DNA from: Deltaproteobacteria bacterium UBA6967 | GTDB lineage: Bacteria > SAR324 > NAC60-12 | Assembly: GCA_002450295.1 (NCBI GenBank) | Contig: DJYX01000045.1 | Span: forward strand, 12,749-19,405 | Reading direction: 5' to 3' | Length of the DNA: 6,657 bases | Shown: positions 1-5,554 of the stretch, piece after piece | Layout: every line of letters starts with the position of its first letter | Position numbering within the stretch: position 1 is the first letter of the stretch | Translations under genes and position numbers: made by a program | The notes under the pieces: generated by a model | Told to the model about the DNA's origin: nothing | What the model saw: the letters and a program-made list of their open reading frames with translations, nothing else | The model's database searches: none

Positions 1-72
1 CACTTTGCTGGACATTGCCCAATCGCAGAGGCAGGGGAAAACGTGTTGAGAGTAGAGTTCTTGAAGTGACAT
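1..72 (-). CDS. Probable class I SAM-dependent methyltransferase, N-terminal fragment (runs off left edge)
   Basis: A reading frame opens with ATG at 72-70 on the minus strand and stays open to the window edge (24 codons). It includes the stretch LYSQHVFPCLCDWA. From memory this resembles the N-terminus of a family of small UbiE-like class I methyltransferases, which begin with a pattern like 'YxxxVLPxLIDxACS' before the glycine-rich SAM-binding motif. That motif would lie outside the window, so the family call is inference. The frame starts 16 nt after the stop of the small secreted protein gene, in the same direction, which fits an operon. The start context is weak (a GAG four bases before the ATG). 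A 23-codon open stretch on the plus strand (1-69) is a competing reading, so confidence is moderate. Confidence 0.45.
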   Translation of the reverse strand, partial: MSLQELYSQHVFPCLCDWAMSSKV

Positions 73-88
73 GAAACTCGATGAAGCT

Positions 89-406
89 TCATTCCTTGCT
101 TGTGAGGCTCAAGCGTGTGGAGCAGACCTCAATCACGGGATCCACCAAAGTATTCATGATTTCTTCAGTATTGGCCAAGAAGTCTTCGTAGCTAAACAAA
201 AAATCCAGCACTTCTGCATAACAGACACACGATTCCTCCAGATTGGCTAATTCACTGGCGTTGAGACGACCCGTGCTCTCCAGTGCAGACTGAATACAAC
301 TCGCATTAAATTCTTCGATGTCCGCCTCAGGCCAATCCAATTCATAGTCCGCCAGCACGATCATGGGCATCAGCAAAAATGCGATCATTAGGAAAGACTG
401 TTTCAT
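89..406 (-). CDS. Small secreted four-cysteine protein of unknown function
   Basis: This is a 105-residue protein of unrecognised function. Residues 1-19 form a clear Sec signal peptide: Lys2, a hydrophobic core rich in Leu, Ile, Met and Phe, and a likely cut after VLA19. The mature part of about 86 residues is acidic and looks helical. It has four cysteines, C37, C60, C62 and C95, with a CVC pair at 60-62, which suggests two disulfides in the periplasm. From memory, short exported proteins with spaced 'C...CxC...C' patterns occur widely as uncharacterised families; I cannot name one. The start at 406 is preferred to an ATG 36 nt upstream (442) because it has a good Shine-Dalgarno, GGAGA at 418-414 with a 7-nt spacer, and puts the signal peptide at the N-terminus. 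It lies 76 nt after the SOUL gene and 16 nt before the probable methyltransferase, so it is likely co-transcribed with both. Confidence 0.8.
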   Translation of the reverse strand: MKQSFLMIAFLLMPMIVLADYELDWPEADIEEFNASCIQSALESTGRLNASELANLEESCVCYAEVLDFLFSYEDFLANTEEIMNTLVDPVIEVCSTRLSLTSKE

Positions 407-482
407 TCTGTTGTCTCCGAAACGGTTTAGATGAGCTGGCAAAAAGATGAAACAAGTGTCTGCTCTCCTTCCCTCTCCAGTT

Positions 483-1178
483 TCAATCTTTCACCTTTAA
501 TTGAACCTCGTTCTTTCGCAGAAACGGCAACGTCCAAGGCGGATCATAGCGAGCTGTGCGGACTGCCCCCTGGACTTCAATCTGTTGGTTCGCTACCCAC
601 TGCCTCAATTGTTGCTCTCTTTCTTTCATATCATCTACCCCCATCAGTCCGCTAAACTGCAAAACCACAACTTTTTCAGCAGGTACTTCTCGCAATTGTA
701 CTCGTTGATCATTTGGAATCGGCACCGTCTCCAAGTTCCACTTGGAAGGCAGACTGAAGGCCATTCTCCATTGATTTGATTGCTCTCCCTGATCCATCTG
801 AACAGGAGCGGTCATCGCGATGCTTTCGCTCTCTTTCTCTGCTTTCCCAGCCATTTGAACAGCTGATGAACGCGAGAGATTGTTGCCAAAGATGTAGTCA
901 GCCAGAATTCGGAACCCATCCCCTGAAGCCTGTTCAAAATCTTCTCCCTCCATGTAGACTTCGGCGACTAGGTAGGGTTGGTATTCACGAATTTCAAATT
1001 TCCCATCATGCAGTTTTGTTTGATACGCTGGTTCTTCCCAGGCCCTTACTCCAACTACCGAACAGGCAGATAAAATCATGTTGAACATCAGCATCCACCC
1101 CAGCAAGCGTAACAATTGATTAGACCACTTTGATCGATTTGCGCACATTTCAACAATCACTTTATAATGTTTTGCCAT
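483..1178 (-). CDS. SOUL family heme-binding-type lipoprotein
   Basis: This 231-residue protein has the SOUL/HBP fold over most of its length. Visible signatures are FEIREYQPY (61-69), GFRILADYIFGNN (88-100), the family hallmark IAMTAPV (120-126) and the typical C-terminal tail YDPPWTLPFLRKNEV (211-225). The N-terminus has basic residues, a hydrophobic stretch (about 22-37) and the lipobox LSAC (36-39). It is therefore predicted to be lipid-anchored at Cys39 and to face the periplasm. Animal SOUL and p22HBP bind heme or porphyrin. Bacterial members are common but poorly characterised, so heme binding here is inferred. The upstream creatininase-family gene overlaps its start by 22 bp, suggesting coupling. 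An internal ATG at 1148 would remove the overlap and give a shorter signal peptide; neither start has a strong Shine-Dalgarno, so the start is uncertain. Confidence 0.92.
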   Translation of the reverse strand: MAKHYKVIVEMCANRSKWSNQLLRLLGWMLMFNMILSACSVVGVRAWEEPAYQTKLHDGKFEIREYQPYLVAEVYMEGEDFEQASGDGFRILADYIFGNNLSRSSAVQMAGKAEKESESIAMTAPVQMDQGEQSNQWRMAFSLPSKWNLETVPIPNDQRVQLREVPAEKVVVLQFSGLMGVDDMKEREQQLRQWVANQQIEVQGAVRTARYDPPWTLPFLRKNEVQLKVKD

Positions 1179-1933
1179 AACTCGGGATCTTGTAGCACTC
1201 CTGCAATGCCTTCGGAGGCAACTTCCAGCAACAACTCTCCTTTGGCGGCTGTTGCGACAGAGGGACTCCCGATTACACCATTTGCAGAAACTTCCTTGAA
1301 AGAAACCCAGCGGGAAACCCCGGATCCATAAAAGGGAATCTCTGGCGTCCCATCAGCCTGATTGAGGATGGACTGATCGACCAGTTCTGGTTCCAAGGCC
1401 AACATCATCGACGTTTCTGCTTCACCAGCGTGACGCACATTCTGCTGGACTTCAAGGATCTCGGCAAACTTCTCAGCCACCTCAGGTAGCGTCCAATAAG
1501 TGCCAGAGACTACCCTCAATCCGTCCAACTCTCTGACCAACTCCGAACAGATTACGTTCAGAGCAGCAATGTTTCCACCATGACCATTGAGAAGGAAGAT
1601 TCGTCGAAACCCATGGTGGCGAATGGAGCGACAAAGATTTCTTAACAGCGCATGAAAGGTCTCAAAATCAAGGGTCAGCGTGCCACAAAAATCCATATGA
1701 TGTTCAGCAAGCCCACACCAAACCGTTGGTGTCACCAATATTGGTTGATGTGTCTGAACTTTCAGCGCAGCCCGCCGCGCCACCTCTGTCGCTAGTAGTG
1801 CGTCTACCTTGACCGGGAGATGCGGTCCATGTTGCTCTATCGAACCCACCGGAACAACTACGATGGCATTGGCATCTGCTAGTGATTTCAATTGAGGAGA
1901 CCGCAACTGCTCCCAATAAATTTGCTCGATCAT
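1157..1933 (-). CDS. Creatininase family protein (metal-dependent amidohydrolase)
   Basis: A 258-residue cytoplasmic enzyme of the creatininase/creatinine amidohydrolase family, the family's usual length. The conserved N-terminal metal site is visible as GSIEQHGPHLPVKVD (about 30-44), with Glu, His and Asp matching creatininase ligands. It is followed by LNGHGGN (about 115-121), which supplies a further His, and HAGEAETSMML (about 168-178), which supplies the late Glu. All metal ligands expected for the family appear present. Besides creatininase, the family includes the FAPy deformylase-like ArfB of archaeal riboflavin synthesis and the MftE peptidase of mycofactocin maturation, so the substrate cannot be read from sequence. 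No mycofactocin or creatine genes are nearby. The ATG at 1933 has GAGGA (1946-1942) 8 nt upstream; a GTG directly before it (1936) would add one residue. It is first in the minus-strand run and divergent from the importer operon. Confidence 0.93.
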   Translation of the reverse strand: MIEQIYWEQLRSPQLKSLADANAIVVVPVGSIEQHGPHLPVKVDALLATEVARRAALKVQTHQPILVTPTVWCGLAEHHMDFCGTLTLDFETFHALLRNLCRSIRHHGFRRIFLLNGHGGNIAALNVICSELVRELDGLRVVSGTYWTLPEVAEKFAEILEVQQNVRHAGEAETSMMLALEPELVDQSILNQADGTPEIPFYGSGVSRWVSFKEVSANGVIGSPSVATAAKGELLLEVASEGIAGVLQDPELWQNIIK

Positions 1934-2037
1934 CACTTATTTCCTCAGCACAATTGAATAAAGATTTTTGAACCCATTAATCATCTTGCTGCATTTTCTA
2001 ACAAACGCCAATCACTTCGAAAAAATCTGTTTTTTGA

Positions 2038-2066
2038 TTGACACAAAATATTTCTCTGGTTATATC
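2038..2066 (+). promoter_or_regulatory. Sigma70-type promoter of the ABC importer operon
   Basis: A perfect -35 box TTGACA lies at 2038-2043, followed by a 17-nt spacer and TATATC at 2061-2066. Shifting by one base gives TTATAT with an upstream TGG, an extended -10 form. An A6 tract (2020-2025) and a T6 tract (2030-2035) sit directly upstream of the -35 and may act like an UP element. Transcription would start near 2073, giving a leader of about 190 nt before the binding-protein gene. No experimental evidence; the match to consensus is the basis. Confidence 0.65.
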
Positions 2067-2093
2067 TCGCCCACTCACTATCCCTTAGGCTAT

Positions 2094-2108
2094 TTTGGTA
2101 AAACCAAA
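2094..2108. promoter_or_regulatory. Palindromic operator candidate (GntR/FadR-type pattern)
   Basis: The sequence TTTGGT-AAA-ACCAAA is a perfect 6-bp inverted repeat around a 3-nt centre. Its core TGGTAAAACCA fits the FadR-subfamily GntR operator pattern TNGTNNNACNA. It lies about 20-35 nt downstream of the predicted transcription start, a place where a bound repressor could block elongation. It is directly followed by six T's (2109-2114), so in RNA it could also act as a weak terminator-like hairpin, but only two of the six pairs are G-C. No GntR regulator gene is in the window. Confidence 0.45.
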
Positions 2109-2173
2109 TTTTTTGTTTTGTCACTCCACGAATAGCTGGCTGAAAAAGTGTGAATGGTCTCCCAAGAGAGAAA

Positions 2174-2187
2174 TTCATTTCAATGAA
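2174..2187. repeat. Short inverted repeat in the leader
   Basis: TTCATT-TC-AATGAA is a perfect 6-bp dyad with a 2-nt centre. The centre is too small for a normal RNA loop, so a protein-binding site is more likely than a hairpin if it does anything. It lies about 100 nt downstream of the predicted transcription start. It may be chance in A+T-rich sequence. Confidence 0.3.
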
Positions 2188-2202
2188 AGCCCGATTCACA
2201 TA

Positions 2203-2237
2203 GAAAGTGAGCCTTTCGGGGGATGCTGCCCCCCAAG
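2203..2237 (+). promoter_or_regulatory. Tandem hairpins just upstream of the binding-protein ribosome-binding site
   Basis: Two abutting stem-loops can be drawn. The first is GAAAG (2203-2207) with CTTTC (2213-2217), loop TGAGC. The second is GGGGG (2218-2222) with CCCCC (2229-2233), loop ATGCTG. They touch with no gap and could stack coaxially. The second ends about 20 nt before the Shine-Dalgarno AGGA at 2255-2258. There is no U-run after it, so it is not an intrinsic terminator. Likely roles are 5'-end stabilisation of the message or control of translation; I recognise no known riboswitch. Confidence 0.4.
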
Positions 2238-2265
2238 TTTCCATACTCTTTAAAAGGATAAGATC

Positions 2266-3543
2266 ATGATGAAGAAATGGTTGACGATTGCTGCGCTTGC
2301 CTTGGTTGGTTGGGCAGCCCCTGCGTCTGCTCAGGATGTTGATGTAGAATTGACCGGGTGGCCCTATCAAGTTGATGTGGTCCGGGAAAACCTTGAACGC
2401 TTCACCAGTCAGTCTGGTTTGAGTGCGACTTTCAACCCCTTCCCCAGCAACGAGTACCACACCAAGATGGTTTCGAGCTTTGCCTCGGGAACCAACTTTG
2501 ACATTGTCTATGTTCGCGATAGCTTCCTCGCAGAGTGGGCTGCTGCTGGCTGGATCGTACCCTTGACTGGCTTACCCGGTGTGGATGAGTACATGGCCGA
2601 TCTCCCTCAGGGGATCATTGACCAGATGTCCTTTGAAGGTGAAGTCTACGGACTACCCTACTACTCTGGAAACTCCGTGTTTGTCTACAACGATCGTTTG
2701 ATGAAACAAGCCGGCATTAGTTCACCACCCAAGACTTGGAACGAATTGATGCAGCAAGCCCAGACAATGAAAGACAAAGGGGTCCTGGCAAGTCCCATTG
2801 TGATTGGTCTCGCAGCGAACGAAAATTCAATTCTTCGAACACTGGAAATTGTCTCAGCCGGCTTTGGTGGTCGCTTCTTCAATGACAAGTTGGAACCTGT
2901 ATTCCAGGAGCCCAACAGCGGTGTTCGCAAGGCGCTTGCCTGGATTGCTGATGGCATGAAGAGTGGGTTGATCAATCAGGCCTCCATGAGCCAAGGGGAC
3001 GGTGAGATCGATCAGTTTGTCCGCTCCGGTACTGCAGCATTCAGTCTTGTTACTGACTACGAGATGAAGGTGCTCAACGACTCTGAGCAATCCAACGAAG
3101 CAGGCAACATCAAGAACGCCTTAGTCCCAGGCTCTGCTGATGCCACCAGCGGTACGATTGGTTATGTGCGCCTCTATTCCATCACGTCGGAAGCCGATAA
3201 GGAGCAGGCCTGGAAACTGGTTCAGTTCCTTGGAGGTAAGGATGCCACTGGAGTGTACTACGTGCCCAAGCGCTGGGCCTTGGAGTTTGGACTCGGCTTC
3301 TCCCCAGCTCCACTCTACAAGGACGACGATGTCCGTAATTCAATCTCTGGCTGGATCAACCCAGACCTGCTCCAGGAGCAAGCCAAGTATGCGATCAACC
3401 GAGGTTATCGCTTCGTACCCTATTTCTCTGACTGGGAGATTGAAGCCTGGGCTGGTTTCCAGGAAATCATCAATGGTGGAGACGCCGACCCGATCCTTGA
3501 AGAATTGGCGGAGAATTGGAATGAGTTGCAGTCCGAGTACTGA
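2266..3543 (+). CDS. ABC importer periplasmic solute-binding protein (family 1, CUT1 type)
   Basis: A 425-residue extracellular solute-binding protein of the MalE-like family 1, normal in length. The N-terminus is a Sec signal peptide with Lys3-Lys4, a hydrophobic core and a cut after ASA22. Family features are Y64/K67 with the following SSFASG and D79, GEVYGLPYYSG (125-135), the YNDRLMKQAG...PKTWNEL block (141-161), the FVRSGTAAF block (251-259), EQAWKLVQFLGG (313-324) and the C-terminal NGGDADPILEEL (403-413). Aromatic residues that commonly stack on sugar rings (W32, Y34, Y132, Y133, W390) are plentiful, but the ligand cannot be named. No lipobox is present, so it is a free periplasmic protein. 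The ATG has AGGA (2255-2258) with a 7-nt spacer. It is first in the operon, behind the promoter at 2038, and delivers substrate to the permeases encoded downstream. Confidence 0.93.
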   Translation: MMKKWLTIAALALVGWAAPASAQDVDVELTGWPYQVDVVRENLERFTSQSGLSATFNPFPSNEYHTKMVSSFASGTNFDIVYVRDSFLAEWAAAGWIVPLTGLPGVDEYMADLPQGIIDQMSFEGEVYGLPYYSGNSVFVYNDRLMKQAGISSPPKTWNELMQQAQTMKDKGVLASPIVIGLAANENSILRTLEIVSAGFGGRFFNDKLEPVFQEPNSGVRKALAWIADGMKSGLINQASMSQGDGEIDQFVRSGTAAFSLVTDYEMKVLNDSEQSNEAGNIKNALVPGSADATSGTIGYVRLYSITSEADKEQAWKLVQFLGGKDATGVYYVPKRWALEFGLGFSPAPLYKDDDVRNSISGWINPDLLQEQAKYAINRGYRFVPYFSDWEIEAWAGFQEIINGGDADPILEELAENWNELQSEY

Positions 3544-3575
3544 TGCACTGCTGCTTCCATTGATCCTATAACAAG

Positions 3576-3608
3576 AGGAGGGCATTCGTTCAGAATGCCC
3601 TTTCTACA
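3576..3608 (+). promoter_or_regulatory. Stem-loop between binding protein and permease genes, with the Shine-Dalgarno on its 5' side
   Basis: AGGGCATTC (3579-3587) pairs with GAATGCCCT (3593-3601) around the loop GTTCA, a 9-bp stem with two possible G-T pairs below it. It is followed by only TTTCT, a poor U-tract. The only purine-rich Shine-Dalgarno before the permease ATG is AGGAGGG at 3576-3582, which is 26 nt from the start if linear and partly inside the stem. If the hairpin forms, AGGA (3576-3579) comes to an apparent 8 nt from the ATG (TTTCTACA). A stem-loop after a binding-protein gene is also a common way to protect its 3' end and keep the binding protein in excess over the permease, as in malE-malF. 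Confidence 0.6.
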
Positions 3609-4502
3609 ATGACCAAGAATTCCTCCTCAGAAATCCCCCAAGGAAGACTGGCGCTGATCTTCAGTGCACCAGCTTTGCTAATCCTTGCGGTGACCGTCCT
3701 GGTTCCACTGGCTTACGCCATCTATCTCAGTTTTCATCGCTATAACCTCAAACGAGCCAAGCGACCTTTTGCGGGTTTTCGGAATTACGAAAAAATTCTG
3801 ACAGATGATAAATTCTGGGATTCCCTGGCAACTAGTTTTATCTTTGCGGCGAGTGCCGTGGCAGTTATCACCGTCGTCGCTTTCTTCCTCGCCTTGCTTC
3901 TGAATCAGGATTATCCTGGAAGAGGGATCCTTCGAGCACTGTTACTGATCCCCTGGGCGATACCTGATGTGGTCAATGCTCTTCTCTGGAAGTGGCTGTT
4001 GCATCCAGCTTTTGGAGTAATGAACGCTCTATTTCAAATGGGGGGCATCATCGATCAGTATGTTGCTTGGTTGACCACGATGCCCAGCGCAATGATCTGG
4101 GTGATCATTGCCTATTCCTGGAAGAACATCCCCCTGGCCACATTGCTTATTCTTGCAGGACTTCAAACGATCCCCAAAACACTGCATGAAGCCGCAGAAT
4201 TGGAAGGTGCAAATGCCTGGAAGCGGACCCAATACATCACACTGCCTTTACTTCGTCCAACACTCACCGTCGTGCTGATCTTTGAAACCATCTTTGCTCT
4301 AAAGGTATTCGACATCATTTATGTATTGACTTCAGGAGGCCCGGGCAAGTCCACCACTGTCCTCGGTTGGAGCATCTATATCAACACCTTCAAGAAGCTG
4401 GATTTCGGAACGGGCAGCGCGCTGGCCATGATTCTGGGCTTGATCACCCTCTTCATCGCCATCGTCTTCTATGCCTTCCTGGACCGTGGGGAAAAACAGT
4501 GA
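3609..4502 (+). CDS. ABC importer permease, MalF/UgpA type (CUT1)
   Basis: A 297-residue inner-membrane subunit forming half of the translocation pore. Six membrane segments can be seen at about 14-41, 76-99, 108-129, 160-184, 218-240 and 270-291. The cytoplasmic EAA loop that docks on the ATPase is HEAAELEGANAWKRTQYI (193-210) followed by TLP (211-213), with the conserved EAA, Gly200 and the I-x-LP end. TSGGPGKSTTVLGWSIY (241-257) is a typical segment of MalF/UgpA-type permeases. It lacks the large extra periplasmic domain of enteric MalF, which is usual for the short CUT1 form. It begins 65 nt after the binding-protein gene. No start codon lies upstream in frame before a stop, and no Shine-Dalgarno lies directly before this ATG (see 3576-3608). 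Its TGA overlaps the GTG of the next gene. Confidence 0.93.
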   Translation: MTKNSSSEIPQGRLALIFSAPALLILAVTVLVPLAYAIYLSFHRYNLKRAKRPFAGFRNYEKILTDDKFWDSLATSFIFAASAVAVITVVAFFLALLLNQDYPGRGILRALLLIPWAIPDVVNALLWKWLLHPAFGVMNALFQMGGIIDQYVAWLTTMPSAMIWVIIAYSWKNIPLATLLILAGLQTIPKTLHEAAELEGANAWKRTQYITLPLLRPTLTVVLIFETIFALKVFDIIYVLTSGGPGKSTTVLGWSIYINTFKKLDFGTGSALAMILGLITLFIAIVFYAFLDRGEKQ

Positions 4503-5389
4503 AGCGTAATAACCTCACTCGCTATATTCTCCTTTATCTTGCGTCTGCGCTTTTCCTGCTGGTCTTTATCGGTCCTTTCGTCTGGCTCGTCAGCTCCAGC
4601 CTGCAACTCGAACGGCAGCTCGTCAAAGTTCCTCCTGTTTGGTTGCCCGATCCTGTTAGCCTGGCAAGCTACAAGGAGATCTTCATGGGGGCTTTTTTCG
4701 ATGAAGCAGAGGTTTCCTCATACGGTGTTAGTTCTTCCTACCAGTCACGGATATATCTCGGCTCTTTCCTCAACAGTGGAATCATTGCCCTCAGTGTCTC
4801 TTTCTTCAGTGTGGTTTTTGGGGCCTATGCCGCCTACCCCATCGCTCGCCTCAACTTCCGAGGTAGATATACTCTGCTTTTTTCGATCCTGGTCGTACGA
4901 CTTATCCCTGCCCTCGCTCTGGCGATTCCCATTGTGCTCTTCGCCAAGAAAATGGGGATGAATGACAACCTGCTGACGCTGATCTTCATCAACATGTCTT
5001 TCGTCCTGCCGTATTCGATCTGGTTGCTGCAGGCCTACTTCAAAACCATTCCTACTGAATTGGAAGACGCAGCTCGAATGGATGGCTGCAACCGCTTCCA
5101 GGTAGCCAACAAGATCATCATTCCCTTGTCGATCCCCGGGATGACTACTGCAGGAATTCTTGCCTTTCTTTTGTCCTGGGGGGAATTCCTCTTTGCTCTA
5201 CTGATTACAGAGACGGAACAGTCCTACACGAGTACCGTGGTCGCCGCCATGTTTGCCAATGACGTCGATGTCAACTACGTCACCATCATCGCAGCAGGGG
5301 TACTGGCCGTGATCCCCCCCGTAATTTTTGCTCTATTTTTCCAGAAGTACATCATCAGTGGCCTGCTCTCCGGAGCTGTTAAAAATTGA
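4499..5389 (+). CDS. ABC importer permease, MalG type, copy A (CUT1)
   Basis: A 296-residue inner-membrane permease, the partner of the MalF-type subunit. Membrane segments lie at about 8-31, 92-116, 127-148, 161-181, 218-236 and 261-281. The EAA loop is ELEDAARMDGCNRFQV (187-202), ending in IIIPLSIP (206-213). The C-terminus FFQKYIISGLLSGAVKN is typical of MalG-type proteins. The start is GTG at 4499, overlapping the previous stop as GTGA, with GGGGA (4488-4492) 6 nt upstream. The same frame continues upstream to an ATG at 4367, but that part is a shadow inside the MalF-type gene. The chosen start also matches copy B, which begins GTG AAG too. It is a tandem paralogue of copy B: 253 of 295 aligned residues identical by eye, about 70% in the first 100 residues and about 94% after that. 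Confidence 0.92.
   Translation: MKRNNLTRYILLYLASALFLLVFIGPFVWLVSSSLQLERQLVKVPPVWLPDPVSLASYKEIFMGAFFDEAEVSSYGVSSSYQSRIYLGSFLNSGIIALSVSFFSVVFGAYAAYPIARLNFRGRYTLLFSILVVRLIPALALAIPIVLFAKKMGMNDNLLTLIFINMSFVLPYSIWLLQAYFKTIPTELEDAARMDGCNRFQVANKIIIPLSIPGMTTAGILAFLLSWGEFLFALLITETEQSYTSTVVAAMFANDVDVNYVTIIAAGVLAVIPPVIFALFFQKYIISGLLSGAVKN
4778..4860 (+). repeat. Near-identical DNA block shared with 5830-5912 (copy A side)
   Basis: These 83 nt match 5830-5912 with one mismatch (position 4813), while flanking sequence differs at many third codon positions. Further perfect matches between the two permease genes are 4931-4969 with 5983-6021 (39 nt) and 5090-5121 with 6142-6173 (32 nt). The patchwork points to recent exchange between the two genes. 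Confidence 0.85.
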
Positions 5390-5411
5390 AAAAACCACCT
5401 AGCAAAACGGC

Positions 5412-5495
5412 CACTGGCCAAGCTACCGATCTTAGTGTGTGCAGCGATGCTCGAACTGGCCCTTGACGTAAAGCAAGCACTCATCACTGGCCAAG
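5412..5495 (+). repeat. Direct repeat CACTGGCCAAG, two copies 73 nt apart
   Basis: CACTGGCCAAG occurs at 5412-5422 and again at 5485-5495, and ACTGGCC also occurs at 5455-5461, all within the 161-nt gap between the two MalG-type genes. Each unit contains the palindrome TGGCCA or part of it. This may be chance or a recombination relic. Confidence 0.3.
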
Positions 5496-5554
5496 TCCCA
5501 ATCGCGGTCTACCAAGACAAGCTTGCTCAGTTGAAATTGGGAGAATCTAAGTGA
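5447..5554 (+). CDS. Possible small ORF (35 aa) coupled to permease copy B, unknown
   Basis: An ATG at 5447 opens 35 codons ending in TGA at 5552-5554, which overlaps the GTG start of permease copy B as GTGA. This is the same kind of junction seen between the MalF-type gene and copy A. The predicted peptide begins MLELALDVKQALITG and ends YQDKLAQLKLGESK; it looks soluble and helical, and codon use resembles the neighbours. The frame is open all the way back to the stop of copy A (54 codons from 5390 to 5551), so it may be the 3' tail of an older, larger gene. No Shine-Dalgarno precedes the ATG; GTG at 5435 is an alternative. I recognise no family. The tail loosely recalls short SHOCT-like oligomerisation segments, too weakly to call. 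It could also be non-coding spacer. Confidence 0.35.
   Translation: MLELALDVKQALITGQVPIAVYQDKLAQLKLGESK

Larger units (their letters stand above)
1934..2265. other. Divergent intergenic region with promoter, dyads and long leader
   Basis: These 332 bp separate the minus-strand creatininase operon from the plus-strand importer operon. The region holds a plus-strand promoter (2038-2066), an operator-like dyad (2094-2108), a second dyad (2174-2187) and two hairpins (2203-2234). It is A+T-rich, especially 2010-2120. I looked for a minus-strand promoter for the creatininase gene and found no convincing -35/-10 pair. An open frame on the minus strand crosses much of this region and the start of the binding-protein gene, but it has no family resemblance and I do not call it. 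Confidence 0.7.

Noticed and set aside
407..442. Upstream ATG (442) for the small secreted protein
   Set aside because: It would bury the signal peptide 12 residues inside the protein, and the ATG at 406 has a well-spaced GGAGA.
431..1084. Plus-strand open frames opposite the SOUL gene
   Set aside because: They are antisense to a well-supported family member, have no recognisable motifs, and overlap each other.
2109..2120. Intrinsic terminator formed by the TTTGGT/ACCAAA dyad and following T-run
   Set aside because: The stem has only two G-C pairs and a 3-nt loop, so it would be unstable. An operator reading fits better, though attenuation is not excluded.
1981..2460. A 159-codon open frame on the minus strand across the intergenic region
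   Set aside because: It overlaps the promoter and about 200 nt of the binding-protein gene antisense, has no recognisable domain, and its sequence looks like translated non-coding DNA.
3579..3605. Strong intrinsic terminator after the binding-protein gene
   Set aside because: The stem is good but the following tract is only TTTCT, and the permease gene starts eight bases later in the same operon. Partial termination or 3'-end protection is more likely.
4367..4498. N-terminal extension of permease copy A to an upstream ATG
   Set aside because: The 44 extra codons lie inside the MalF-type gene in another frame and have no permease character. GTG at 4499 fits the GTGA overlap, the Shine-Dalgarno and copy B's start.
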